Source: Planococcus lenghuensis (lineage in GTDB: Bacteria > Bacillota > Bacilli > Bacillales_A > Planococcaceae). From it: 64,000 nucleotides of DNA. The notes below the pieces were generated by a model. It did not search any database, had not been told where the DNA came from, and was given only the letters and a program-made list of their open reading frames with translations. Positions 18,444-27,291 of this stretch are shown here, one piece after another. The stretch is taken from the NCBI RefSeq assembly GCF_001999905.1, contig NZ_CP019640.1, forward strand, positions 2,398,001 to 2,462,000, read 5' to 3'. Position 1 is the stretch's first letter. Each line of letters starts with the position of its first letter. Both the position numbers and the translations under genes were made by a program.

Positions 18444-18929
18444 ATGACTGACTTAACTGAACAGTTCCGTCAAGTGCTGGCCCGCAGCACTGCTGAAGAC
18501 CGGAAAATGCTGGCTGATTGGCTGGCAGGCTTTGAACAGAAGCAGCAAGGTGCCTACTCCACTTACTTGAATGCGGCTCTGCAAATGAATAGAGAACTTT
18601 TGGATGACCGGTGTATTATATCACTTCCGAACACACCATTTATACATAATTCCCTCGGCATTCCGCACGGCGGGATTATTGCCACTCTGCTGGATACAGC
18701 AATGGGCACTCTTGCCAGCAGCCGCTGTCCAGAGGGATTTGTAACTGTAACTTCGACTTTCAATGTTCATTATCTTTCTGTTGCTGATACTTCCGCGCTC
18801 ATTGCTGAAGCGCATATTCTGCGTGCCGGCCGGCATATGATGATTGTTGAAGGGAAAGTCGAAAAGTCAGATGGTGAACTCGTCGCGCATGCTACAGGTT
18901 CTTTTTTCATTATTCCTACACCGCAGTAG
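18444..18929 (+). CDS. Hotdog-fold (PaaI-type) acyl-CoA thioesterase
   Basis: Protein of 161 residues with the hotdog motif HNSLGIPHGGIIATLLDTAMGT (about 69-90), where the HGG loop and following helix form the CoA site. The conserved VTVTSTFNVHYL strand follows. A helical extension of about 50 residues precedes the fold. It probably hydrolyses small or aromatic acyl-CoAs; the substrate is unknown. It converges on ylbC with 10 bases between the stops. Confidence 0.85.
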   Translation: MTDLTEQFRQVLARSTAEDRKMLADWLAGFEQKQQGAYSTYLNAALQMNRELLDDRCIISLPNTPFIHNSLGIPHGGIIATLLDTAMGTLASSRCPEGFVTVTSTFNVHYLSVADTSALIAEAHILRAGRHMMIVEGKVEKSDGELVAHATGSFFIIPTPQ

Positions 18930-18939
18930 AATGGTTACA

Positions 18940-20004
18940 TTAGTCTGAAAGAACAGAGGCAGCATCCCGCCTTAAAAATTCCTGTGTGTAGAATTGATTG
19001 AATACACCCGCCCCGGTATGAGTAAACTCCTCTGCCAGCAAAATGCTCCGGTGCTTGTCAGAATTCAGCCAGCCATGCACTGCCTCTGCTGCATCATAGT
19101 ACTCTACTGCAGTATTCGCGGCCGCCTCATCGTATGCGATATCCGCTGCTTCCAGCCGTTCAGCCAGGCTCATTGGCTCTGAATCTGCATCACCTAACGT
19201 ATTTTGGGCCATGTCGGCACTATGCGCCTTTGCCACTTCGTGCAATTCAGGGAGAACCGGCAGTAACGGCTGGCCGTGATGATTCCGGTATACGTTTGCA
19301 ATTTCAACAAGCTGACGTGTGTTTGCCGCATCCACTGCCTGCTGGTCTCGGGAAGACGGTTTTTCACGCGGCAGCAATTCACCCATATAAATCATATCGT
19401 ATGGCCGATGGCTGATCAGCGTCTGCGCATCGATGAAACGGGCCGCCTCAAGCCGGCCATCTTCCTGATCAAGATATAATTGTGCATAAACACCATTAAA
19501 CTTAACCAGCAGCCGCTTATTCAAGTCGTCTGTGGCCAGGTGGAAAGTATAGACATTAGAATCGAACTCGACGGACACTTCACTCTGTACGATTGTAAAC
19601 CGGTACAATTCCTCAAGTGTCTGTCCGATTGTGAAGGGCTCGATATTCGTTTCTGCTCCAGCAGCATAAACCTGGACCACTTTTCCGTCCCGGACACCTG
19701 CCATCTTGTATTCAGCCAGCGGCTCAGGATAGACCCACCATTCGTACTCGAAAGCAGAAGGCTCGATTCTGGCTGGCTCACCAAATTGCGCCAACCACTC
19801 CTCAACGGATTTTCCAATGAACATGGAAACTCCTGCGTCAGGCCGTGCAGCCCCCAGTGAAACATCAGCGGATTCATTCGCCGGCAAAGGATCGATGGTT
19901 TCCGGAGCCAGGAGCGGTTCGTTTTCCTGAATCGGTGAATCCCATATGAACAGAGCGAGCAGTACAATCAGCCCTGCAATTAAGAAGCGGAGACCTTTCT
20001 TCAA
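18940..20004 (-). CDS. YlbC-like secreted CAP-domain protein
   Basis: Protein of 354 residues with an N-terminal signal/anchor (about 5-22), a CAP-associated domain (about 60-200) and a C-terminal CAP/SCP domain (about 230-345). In the CAP domain the AKAHSADMAQN and AVHGWLNSDKHRSILLAEEFTHTGAG motifs carry the conserved His/Glu residues. Bacterial CAP proteins lie outside the membrane, and their biochemical role is mostly unknown. Synteny matches B. subtilis ylbC. Confidence 0.88.
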   Translation of the reverse strand: MKKGLRFLIAGLIVLLALFIWDSPIQENEPLLAPETIDPLPANESADVSLGAARPDAGVSMFIGKSVEEWLAQFGEPARIEPSAFEYEWWVYPEPLAEYKMAGVRDGKVVQVYAAGAETNIEPFTIGQTLEELYRFTIVQSEVSVEFDSNVYTFHLATDDLNKRLLVKFNGVYAQLYLDQEDGRLEAARFIDAQTLISHRPYDMIYMGELLPREKPSSRDQQAVDAANTRQLVEIANVYRNHHGQPLLPVLPELHEVAKAHSADMAQNTLGDADSEPMSLAERLEAADIAYDEAAANTAVEYYDAAEAVHGWLNSDKHRSILLAEEFTHTGAGVFNQFYTQEFLRRDAASVLSD

Positions 20005-20152
20005 ATAAGCAACTCCTTAGTCAGCTGTTGGCTTTATTATAACGGGATGGCTCACCCGACACAATGTTGTCATTGCATCCCTATTTAATATGTTTTATTA
20101 TAGAAGGAGCATGATTACGTATAATGACGACGCAATTGAGGAGGAATCACCC

Positions 20153-20518
20153 ATGGATTTCGAGAACACAGGACTGGAACAGACCCGTGCAGATATACAG
20201 GTAATGACAGAGATCATGAACAAATATGGCATGACGAGCGAAGGCGCATGGGATTACGAGCGGATTACATATGACCGCAAATTTATCATTCAGGAAGGTG
20301 TCTATTACCTCCGTGTGTTTGGATATGCAGTCAGCGGCGACATTGATGCAAACGATGCGATGGTCCAGCTCATGACACCTGTATTAGGAAAACATTATTA
20401 CCCACACGGCATTGAATATGGAGCGGATGAAATTTTCCCGGAACATCTGGTAAAGAAATGTTTCGATATTCTGACGTCTATTAAAGCAGACTTACAGGAA
20501 TTTGAAATTCATGTATAG
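20153..20518 (+). CDS. YugN-like family protein (YlbA position)
   Basis: Protein of 121 residues starting MDFENTGLEQTRADIQ, with GAGGAGG 8 bases before this ATG. The two earlier in-frame ATGs have poor or badly spaced sites. The stretch WDYERITYDRKF...YYLRVFGYAVSGDID...LGKHYYPHGIEYG is the family core. It is cytoplasmic and of unknown function. Confidence 0.8.
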   Translation: MDFENTGLEQTRADIQVMTEIMNKYGMTSEGAWDYERITYDRKFIIQEGVYYLRVFGYAVSGDIDANDAMVQLMTPVLGKHYYPHGIEYGADEIFPEHLVKKCFDILTSIKADLQEFEIHV

Positions 20519-20524
20519 TGATTT

Positions 20525-20557
20525 GCTGCAGCCTTCTCGTCGGCTGCAGCTTTTTCT
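20525..20557 (+). terminator. Terminator after the YugN-like gene
   Basis: GCTGCAGCC and GGCTGCAGC form a 9-bp stem with an 8-base loop, followed by TTTTTCTT. Confidence 0.9.
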
Positions 20558-20614
20558 TCCGATTAAATTATCAGATTGTTTTCAAAATGAAAAATGGACT
20601 GATGGGGGAGCGTT

Positions 20615-21679
20615 ATGAGTTCTGTAAAATGGATCAGTAAAAAAACAGTAGGAGTCACGGCTGGTATCATACTGGCTATCATTCTTGCGGTTTTTGTGGT
20701 GCCAGTCTCACTCCCGCTGCTTGCTGCACTGGTGATGGCGTTTTTTCTTGAGCCAATTGTTTTATGGGTTTCCGGTTACTTCAGGGGAAAACGAAAACCG
20801 GCTGTCATCATTGTGTTCACGTTATTTCTTCTAATTATTTCATTCCTGCTGTATTTGACCGTCACCCAATTGGTCGGCCAGGTAATCCAGTTGTCAAAAT
20901 CCGCGCCTGTCTACTTGGATTCCCTATCAACGATGTGGTTCGATCTGGAGGCTTTCTTCTTCAGGGCAGCTGAAGGTCTACCGGCTGAAGTTGTGGCAGT
21001 ATTCGAAGAGGAATTTGCCGGCTTCCTCGTTGGCGTGCAGGATGGTATTTTAACTTTAGTAAATTACGATACGGTCACGAACCTGCTGACAGGAATTCCC
21101 GGCTTCCTTGTAAGCTTCCTTGTTTTTCTTATCGCCCTGTTCCTGTTCATGCTGGAACTGCCCAATTTAAAACTGATGATTTTCCGTCAATTTACTGATC
21201 AGACCGCTGAAAAAGTTCGCTTTATGCAAGGCCGGCTCCATCGCATGGTGTTTGGTTTCTTAAAGGCCCAGTTCCTTGTCAGTATTGTGATTTTCGTCGC
21301 TTCCTTGATCGGTCTGTTAATAATTATCCCGGAATACGCTATTATTATGTCGCTTGTCATATGGATTATTGATTTCATCCCCATTCTTGGTTCCATTCTC
21401 GTTTTGGCCCCATGGGCGGCTTATTATTTTATCATCGGCAACACAGTACTCGGTGTTGAGATGGCGATTCTCGCATTCATCTTACTGCTCATCCGGCGTA
21501 CTTTGGAACCAAAAGTGATGGGAACTTACATCGGCCTGTCACCGCTTGCTACGCTGATTTCGATGTTCCTTGGACTGAAACTATTTGGTTTCCTTGGATT
21601 TTTCCTCGGCCCGCTTCTGGTGATTCTCTATACATCCGCTCGTGAAGCTGAAATGATCAGATGGAAAATTAAAATATGA
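20615..21679 (+). CDS. AI-2E family (YtvI-like) membrane transporter
   Basis: Integral membrane protein of 354 residues with about eight hydrophobic helices: two at the N terminus, one near 70-90, then a loop of about 75 residues before the C-terminal group from residue 160 on. The conserved C-terminal patterns WIIDFIPILGSILVLAPWA and RRTLEPKVMGTYIGLSPLATLIS identify the AI-2 exporter/UPF0118 family, which includes B. subtilis YtvI. The family contains exporters and Na+/H+ antiporters, so the substrate is not assigned. GGGGGAG precedes the ATG. Confidence 0.85.
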   Translation: MSSVKWISKKTVGVTAGIILAIILAVFVVPVSLPLLAALVMAFFLEPIVLWVSGYFRGKRKPAVIIVFTLFLLIISFLLYLTVTQLVGQVIQLSKSAPVYLDSLSTMWFDLEAFFFRAAEGLPAEVVAVFEEEFAGFLVGVQDGILTLVNYDTVTNLLTGIPGFLVSFLVFLIALFLFMLELPNLKLMIFRQFTDQTAEKVRFMQGRLHRMVFGFLKAQFLVSIVIFVASLIGLLIIIPEYAIIMSLVIWIIDFIPILGSILVLAPWAAYYFIIGNTVLGVEMAILAFILLLIRRTLEPKVMGTYIGLSPLATLISMFLGLKLFGFLGFFLGPLLVILYTSAREAEMIRWKIKI

Positions 21680-21715
21680 AAAAGAGCCGCTTCCCTTTTG
21701 GGAGCGGCTCTTTTG
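21680..21715 (+). terminator. Bidirectional terminator between the AI-2E gene and ctaM
   Basis: AAAAGAGCCGCTTCCC pairs with GGGAGCGGCTCTTTT with one wobble. It separates two convergent genes. Confidence 0.9.
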
Positions 21716-21721
21716 TTGTAC

Positions 21722-22183
21722 TTAGAATCCTAATATCGCCTTGAAAACAGAAGTGGTTTCCCCACCCTTATAGAATACATAGAGCAAGAGATAAACGAGC
21801 ACACCGGTAATAGCGGTAAAAAACCAGATGATGCTTGTAATCGGACCGATCTTCCGGTGGATCCCAAGGCGATTCCGATAGCCGGTGGTAATTGAGACGA
21901 TACCAAATACCGCACCTGTCGTTGCCAGGAAAATATGAAAGATCAGAAACACGGTATAGTAAATCTTGTACTCGGCTGGACCGCCGAATGATGTATTGCC
22001 TATGAATATAGTTCGGGAAGCGTAAATGATGAAAAAGATCAATGCAGCAGCTCCTGCTGCCCACATCACTTTTTTATGCGCTTCAATCTTGCGCCGGATG
22101 ACAAGTGACCAGCCAATGGCCACAAGTATGGCACTCAACACGATGAAAAAGGTACTGATCGTCGGTAGCAACGGCAAATTCAT
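21722..22183 (-). CDS. ctaM: DUF420 protein, cytochrome oxidase assembly factor CtaM
   Basis: Membrane protein of 153 residues with four helices (about 8-25, 40-58, 80-105 and 115-140) and conserved histidines in the helices (for example FLIFHIFLATTGAVFG and YRNRLGIHRKIG). It belongs to the DUF420 family, whose B. subtilis member YozB is CtaM, reported to be required for heme-copper oxidase maturation. It is last in the ctaG-ctaM unit, which supports that role. Confidence 0.88.
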   Translation of the reverse strand: MNLPLLPTISTFFIVLSAILVAIGWSLVIRRKIEAHKKVMWAAGAAALIFFIIYASRTIFIGNTSFGGPAEYKIYYTVFLIFHIFLATTGAVFGIVSITTGYRNRLGIHRKIGPITSIIWFFTAITGVLVYLLLYVFYKGGETTSVFKAILGF

Positions 22184-22215
22184 TTAATCCATTCTCCTTT
22201 AAGCAGCATCTGCCA

Positions 22216-23139
22216 TTACTGGCCTCTCTGATACGCAAGCATCGTTTTTCGGTCACGCAATGCTTGTGCTGTGATTTCATCCGCATTGTCCTGTTCTCGG
22301 CGGAACCACTGATAGAAGACCATTCCAAGGAAATAGGTCAGAATCAGTTCCTGCAGCACCTTCATGGCTATCCCGCCCACCTGCTGATCTTCCAAAGGAC
22401 TCATGCTCGTGAAGAGCTCCGGACCCGTCAGATTCAATCCAGCGAGCGTGGAGACCGGCACACAGAGCGCCATGGCCTGAAGCCATGCTTCCGGATCAGA
22501 ATATGTAGCATAAAATGCTGAATTACTGAAGATGATCAAGGCACAGGCAGGTGTCAGCATGGCTCCGCTGCCGACAATATATCCGACTCGGATTAGTCCA
22601 TGAACTTTATGTGTGTCAGGCAGTGTATTCATGATCGGCCACCACATAAAGAATGCAGACAAAAACAATACGAGTGTATAGAGACCGTGATAAACTTCAT
22701 CCTGTTTGATGATGTCGAATATCACCGGCAGATGATAGAAAGAGAATAGAATACCGAATAAAACCAATGCGATTGCGGGCCGCGTCATTACGGCAAAAAT
22801 ACTGCGTACAACAGGTAACCCGATAAAAGACTGCCAAACCCACGCGGGGATCCCCACGATTAAAAGCGGCGGGACCAAAAACAAGAAAAATGCCATCTGT
22901 GTCATGTGTACAGAAAAGAGAATATGACTAAGCAAATCGATCGGCGAGCCTTTTAGGACATAGAGCAGAACCATACCCGAAACAAAAGCGATTGCTTCTT
23001 TTTTCTTCAATGGTTGACTTACTGCAAAATCATGACGCCATTTTACCGTAATCAAAAAATACAGTACTGTTAAAAACACCAGCACTCCGATGAAAACCGG
23101 ACTCCACAGCGCCTGAAATCCGAAAATACTAAGCGGCAT
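22216..23139 (-). CDS. ctaG: Cytochrome c oxidase assembly factor CtaG (caa3 type)
   Basis: Membrane protein of 307 residues with seven to eight helices. Conserved histidine-containing loops such as SHILFSVHMTQMAFFLFLVPPLLIVGIPAW and SFYHLPVIFDIIKQDEVYHGLYT identify the CtaG_caa3 family. The protein is needed for insertion of copper or maturation of the caa3 oxidase and is unrelated to the CtaG/Cox11 of Proteobacteria. A terminator stands between ctaF and this gene, and it has its own promoter. Confidence 0.93.
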   Translation of the reverse strand: MPLSIFGFQALWSPVFIGVLVFLTVLYFLITVKWRHDFAVSQPLKKKEAIAFVSGMVLLYVLKGSPIDLLSHILFSVHMTQMAFFLFLVPPLLIVGIPAWVWQSFIGLPVVRSIFAVMTRPAIALVLFGILFSFYHLPVIFDIIKQDEVYHGLYTLVLFLSAFFMWWPIMNTLPDTHKVHGLIRVGYIVGSGAMLTPACALIIFSNSAFYATYSDPEAWLQAMALCVPVSTLAGLNLTGPELFTSMSPLEDQQVGGIAMKVLQELILTYFLGMVFYQWFRREQDNADEITAQALRDRKTMLAYQRGQ

Positions 23140-23172
23140 CAGCTCTTACCTCCTTACAGTCCAAGTAGTTTC

Positions 23173-23201
23173 ATTATAAAGCCGTTACTCTATGATATCA
23201 A
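23173..23201 (-). promoter_or_regulatory. Promoter for ctaG-ctaM
   Basis: On the minus strand TTGATA (23201-23196) and TATAAT (23178-23173) are exactly 17 bases apart, 34 bases upstream of the ctaG start. It allows assembly factors to be made independently of the oxidase subunits. Confidence 0.8.
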
Positions 23202-23227
23202 TGAACGAACTATGACATTTCAAAACA

Positions 23228-23260
23228 GAAAAACCCTCTGCAGCAAGTGCAGAGGGTTTG
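23228..23260 (-). terminator. Terminator after ctaF
   Basis: AAACCCTCTGCA and TGCAGAGGGTTT form a perfect 12-bp stem with a 5-base loop, directly after the ctaF stop. On the minus strand the stem is followed by TTTCTG. Confidence 0.88.
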
Positions 23261-23263
23261 GGA

Positions 23264-23596
23264 TCAGATCCAAATAATTGTGACAAAGGTAACAAGGATT
23301 GTAAATGCAATCAACATGCCACCGTACATGAAAAACAGCGGTGTTCCGTGACCTTTTTCTTTTCCGTGCATGAAGTAGTACAGCTGAAGCACAACCTGGA
23401 CAGCGGCCAATAGCAGGATCAACGGTACAACATAATATGCTGAGAAATCAGCGACAACAGCAGTGAATGCAATCAGTGTCAGAAAAATCATCAGTGCAAA
23501 TGTCGCAACTTGACCGCGCATTTCATGTTCGCGTTTACGTTTTGCATACTCATACTCCGCCTGGGATCTTTTGTGTGTCTCAACATCATGTGCCAT
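23264..23596 (-). CDS. ctaF: caa3 cytochrome c oxidase subunit IV
   Basis: Small subunit of 110 residues with a charged N terminus and three membrane helices (about 30-50, 55-72 and 85-107). Size, topology and position after ctaE identify it as CtaF (COX4 pro family). It stabilises the oxidase and has no metal ligands. Its ATG lies next to the ctaE stop. Confidence 0.93.
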   Translation of the reverse strand: MAHDVETHKRSQAEYEYAKRKREHEMRGQVATFALMIFLTLIAFTAVVADFSAYYVVPLILLLAAVQVVLQLYYFMHGKEKGHGTPLFFMYGGMLIAFTILVTFVTIIWI

Positions 23597-23597
23597 G

Positions 23598-24227
23598 TTA
23601 TCCGACCACTCCCATCAAGTAGACTACTGTGAAAATGAATACCCATACAACGTCAATGAAGTGCCAGTACAGCGATACCGTATAGAACTTCGATGCATTA
23701 TACAAGTTCAGTCCGCGTTTTGCGTTTCTCAGCATCAACAGGATGAACCAGCCGAGACCGAGCGCCACGTGCAGTCCGTGTGTACCTACAAGTGTGTAAA
23801 ACGCGGAACTGAATGCACTTTGACCATATGTGAAGCCAAATTCATGTACGTAGTGATTGAACTCATAAATCTCAAATCCAAGGAATGTTGCCCCCAGCAG
23901 AACCGTTACAGCCATCCATGCCTGCATCGCCTTGAAATTATGGCTCTTCATATGGAACATTGCATAAACGCTTGTCAGAGATGAAGTCAAAAGAAGCATC
24001 GTCATGATAAAGACGAGCGGAAGCTCGAACAGCTGATTTGCCGTGAGCTCCATTCCCTGCGGCCCTTTATCCTTCAAAGCTAAATATGTTGCGAACAGTG
24101 TGGCAAACAGTACAGTCTCTCCACCGAGAAACAGCCAGAATCCGACAAACTTATTTTTACCTTCCAGTGTGGCCGTCTCGGGATGGTCCGGCCACGTCTG
24201 AGGGGAATACTGTTTATTGATGTCCAC
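23598..24227 (-). CDS. ctaE: caa3 cytochrome c oxidase subunit III
   Basis: Membrane subunit of 209 residues with five helices, matching the short CtaE form of Bacillales. A GTG start (VDINKQYSPQTW) is chosen because GGGGGG lies 7 bases upstream; the longer frame would overlap ctaD much further. Conserved stretches GFWLFLGGETVLFATLFATYLAL and LVGTHGLHVALGLGWF are typical. It overlaps the end of ctaD by 14 bases. Confidence 0.94.
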   Translation of the reverse strand: MDINKQYSPQTWPDHPETATLEGKNKFVGFWLFLGGETVLFATLFATYLALKDKGPQGMELTANQLFELPLVFIMTMLLLTSSLTSVYAMFHMKSHNFKAMQAWMAVTVLLGATFLGFEIYEFNHYVHEFGFTYGQSAFSSAFYTLVGTHGLHVALGLGWFILLMLRNAKRGLNLYNASKFYTVSLYWHFIDVVWVFIFTVVYLMGVVG

Positions 24228-26100
24228 CTGTATGCCCCCCTTCTTCCAACAATTCTTCTTTATGGATATGGTAACCGAGATCATCCTTCAGTGAACGGGC
24301 TGCCATCGAGCCGAATGTGATCAGCATTCCGATAATCAGCACCGGCAGCGTCCATGCCTTGTCACCATCGATATGGAATAGTGCACCGAATGCGGCGACG
24401 AACAAGCCGAATGACATAATGAATGGAATGATCGAGTTGTTCGGCATATGAATATCCCCGATCGGTTCAGCATAGGTCATGCCTTCCGGATTACCTTCCA
24501 TTTTTTCGAGCCAGTACGTATCCAGACTCCGGACAAGCGGTGTCTGTTTGAAATTGTAATACGGCGGCGGAGACGGGATAGCCCATTCGAGTGTACGGCC
24601 GTCGCCCCATGGGTCATTGCCGACCCGCTCATTTTTGACCGAAGTCATAATGATGTTGATCACCAAAGTAATTACACCAAGAGCCATGAAAATTGCTCCG
24701 ACTGAACTGATCAGGTTATACAGATCCCAGCCTTGGTCGCCGACATACGTGTATACGCGTCGTGGCATACCCAACAGTCCAAGGAAATGTTGGATAAAGA
24801 ATGTTAAATGGAATCCGATAAAGAATAACGTGAAGGTGATTTTACCGATTTTATCGCTCAGCATAGTACCAAACATCTTCGGCCAGTAGAAATGCAATCC
24901 GCCGAGAAGTCCCAGTACAACCCCACCGACAATTACATAGTGGAAGTGCGCTACGATGAAGTAGGAATCATGCAGCTGGTAATCGAGCGGTGCGATGGCC
25001 TGCATAACGCCGGTTACCCCGCCTGCTACGAATGACGGAATGAATCCGAGTGCATACAGCATTGGAGTCGTAAAGGAAATATTTCCGCCCCATATGGTTA
25101 AGAGCCAGTTGAAGATCTTAACCCCTGTCGGAACGGCAATCGCCATTGTGGCTACCGCGAAAATCGCATTTGCCGTGGCGCCAAGTCCGGACGTGAACAT
25201 ATGGTGTGCCCAAACCATGAAGCCGTAGAAACCGATGATAATGGTCGCAAATACCATGGCCGAGTAACCGAATAGCCTTTTTCTTGAAAACGTCTGGAAA
25301 ATTTCAGAGAAAATCCCGAATGCCGGAAGGATGAGAATGTATACTTCCGGGTGGCCGAAGATCCAGAACAGGTGCTCCCAGATGATGGTATTACCTCCCA
25401 TTTCCACGTTAAAGAAATTACCGTGGAATAGCCGGTCAAGGATCAGGAAGAACAGACCGACAGTCAGTGGAGGGAAAGCAAAGAGAATCAGTGCAGACGC
25501 GATAAAAGTTGTCCACGTAAACAGCGGCATTCTCATATAGGTCATTCCTGGTGCACGCATGTTGATGATCGTAACCAGGAAGTTGATTCCCGCAATCAGG
25601 GTCCCTGCCCCTGAAATCTGAAGTCCCAGTGCATAGAAGTCAACTCCGTGCCCTTCAGATGCCAGTGCAAGTGATGCATAAGATGTCCACCCTGCATCCG
25701 GTGCTCCACCGAAGAACCATGAAAGGTTCAGGAAGATCCCGCCAAAGAAAAACAGCCAGAATCCGAGCGAGTTCAGGAATGGAAATGCAACGTCCCGCGC
25801 TCCGATCTGGAGCGGAACGACGGCATTCATGAATGCGAATAATAATGGCATCGCAGCCAGGAAGATCATCGTCGTACCGTGCATCGTCATAATTTCATTA
25901 TAAAGTCGCGCGCTCAGGAATTCATTTGCCGGCACTGCCAGCTGAATCCGGATGAGCATCGCTTCAATTCCGCCGAGGACGAAAAAGAAGCCGCCTGAGA
26001 CTAAGTACAGAATCGCAATCTTCTTATGGTCAACGGTCGTGAGATAATCCCATAAAGTTGCGCCAAAGCCCTTTTTCCGTGCTTGTGCAGTAGAACTCAC
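24214..26100 (-). CDS. ctaD: caa3 cytochrome c oxidase subunit I
   Basis: Catalytic subunit of 628 residues carrying heme a and the heme a3-CuB centre. The low-spin ligand region TMHGTTMIFLAAMP and the CuB/cross-link motif WIFGHPEVYILILPAFG are seen, with AHHMFTSG and HDSYFIVAHFHYVIVGG supplying the remaining histidines. There are 12 core helices plus extra C-terminal ones, as in B. subtilis CtaD. The PEVY sequence fits a type A2/caa3 proton path. Confidence 0.97.
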   Translation of the reverse strand: MSSTAQARKKGFGATLWDYLTTVDHKKIAILYLVSGGFFFVLGGIEAMLIRIQLAVPANEFLSARLYNEIMTMHGTTMIFLAAMPLLFAFMNAVVPLQIGARDVAFPFLNSLGFWLFFFGGIFLNLSWFFGGAPDAGWTSYASLALASEGHGVDFYALGLQISGAGTLIAGINFLVTIINMRAPGMTYMRMPLFTWTTFIASALILFAFPPLTVGLFFLILDRLFHGNFFNVEMGGNTIIWEHLFWIFGHPEVYILILPAFGIFSEIFQTFSRKRLFGYSAMVFATIIIGFYGFMVWAHHMFTSGLGATANAIFAVATMAIAVPTGVKIFNWLLTIWGGNISFTTPMLYALGFIPSFVAGGVTGVMQAIAPLDYQLHDSYFIVAHFHYVIVGGVVLGLLGGLHFYWPKMFGTMLSDKIGKITFTLFFIGFHLTFFIQHFLGLLGMPRRVYTYVGDQGWDLYNLISSVGAIFMALGVITLVINIIMTSVKNERVGNDPWGDGRTLEWAIPSPPPYYNFKQTPLVRSLDTYWLEKMEGNPEGMTYAEPIGDIHMPNNSIIPFIMSFGLFVAAFGALFHIDGDKAWTLPVLIIGMLITFGSMAARSLKDDLGYHIHKEELLEEGGHTGGHQ

Positions 26101-26132
26101 AACGTAACCCTCCCTTTTAAATTAAAATGTCC

Positions 26133-27236
26133 TTAATCTTGTTCTTCTTCAACCGTCAGGCTGAACAAGTATGCAGCAAGTGCATTCAGTTCTTCTTCCG
26201 TGAACCCTTCGCCATCACGCCCCGGAAGACTTCCCGGATCCGGCATCAGGTTACCCGGCTTGTATTCCTGCGGCTCAGAGATCCATTTTATGAGGTTCTC
26301 TTCGGAATGCGGCAGGAAGCCGGCGATCCGGTTACGGTCGCCGAATGTTGCAAGGTTAGGAGCGATTCCGCCGGTTGTCTGTGCGCCGGAAACTGCATGG
26401 CAGGCAATACAGCTTTCTTCAAACAAGTCCTGTCCTGCTTCTGCAAGTTCTCCTGCTTCTGCAACGTCTCCTGTAGATTCCTGCATTGCTGCTACCCAGG
26501 CGTTGAATTCCACTTCACTGAGCACTTTTACTTTAAAATCCATCAAGGCGTGTGAAGGTCCGCACAATTCAGCACATTTCCCGTAAAATACGCCATCTTC
26601 AAGATCAGCTGATTCTTCATCAAATGTCAGATAAAAAGTGTTGACCCCGTCAACGTTCGCATCCACTTTTCCTCCGATGGATGGAACCCAGAACGAGTGT
26701 TTTACGTCAGCTGCAGTAAGATTGAAATAAACTGTTTCATCTGCAGGAACGACAAGCTCCTGTGCTGTGTAGATTCCAAGGTCCGGATAAGCAAATTCCC
26801 ACCAGTAAAGTTTTGCGGTCACATCGACCGTCAAGCTTGCAGGCGTTCCTTCTGCATCAAGAACTCCCATGTCGTCCACGTCTTCCAATTGATATGTAAT
26901 TGCTACGGTTGGAACAGCGAGGAACAGGACAATCGCAATCGGAATTGCTGTCCAGAGAAACTCAAGACGCTGGCTTCCTTCCACTTGCTCAGGCATGAAG
27001 TCGTCTCCAACTTTTTTCCGGCGGAACTTGACGATTGCTAATACATAAATAATAGTTACAACAAGTATAACAAATACCATAACGCCAGTAGACAGCAGCA
27101 ATAGATCATACTGATCTTCCGCCACTTGACCGGCCGGCTGAAGGATCGATATCTGTTCTTCCCCACAGCCTGCCAGGAAGGCCGTCAGTGCAGCCAGCAA
27201 TCCAAACAGTCGCCACTTTTTAAGACCTTTCATCAT
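26133..27236 (-). CDS. ctaC: caa3 cytochrome c oxidase subunit II with fused cytochrome c
   Basis: Lipoprotein of 367 residues: the lipobox LAGC places the lipidated cysteine at residue 24. Two membrane helices follow (about 44-70 and 93-114). The CuA site is complete: His180, Cys221, Cys225, His229 and Met232. A C-terminal cytochrome c domain carries CIACH at 276-280 and the likely Met ligand at 331. The fusion is what makes this a caa3 oxidase that accepts electrons from cytochrome c. It precedes ctaD by 32 bases. Confidence 0.97.
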   Translation of the reverse strand: MMKGLKKWRLFGLLAALTAFLAGCGEEQISILQPAGQVAEDQYDLLLLSTGVMVFVILVVTIIYVLAIVKFRRKKVGDDFMPEQVEGSQRLEFLWTAIPIAIVLFLAVPTVAITYQLEDVDDMGVLDAEGTPASLTVDVTAKLYWWEFAYPDLGIYTAQELVVPADETVYFNLTAADVKHSFWVPSIGGKVDANVDGVNTFYLTFDEESADLEDGVFYGKCAELCGPSHALMDFKVKVLSEVEFNAWVAAMQESTGDVAEAGELAEAGQDLFEESCIACHAVSGAQTTGGIAPNLATFGDRNRIAGFLPHSEENLIKWISEPQEYKPGNLMPDPGSLPGRDGEGFTEEELNALAAYLFSLTVEEEQD

Positions 27237-27291
27237 AGCTTTTTAAACCTCTCTTTCATATGAATAATAATGGTGCTTCACAACACTGTTC

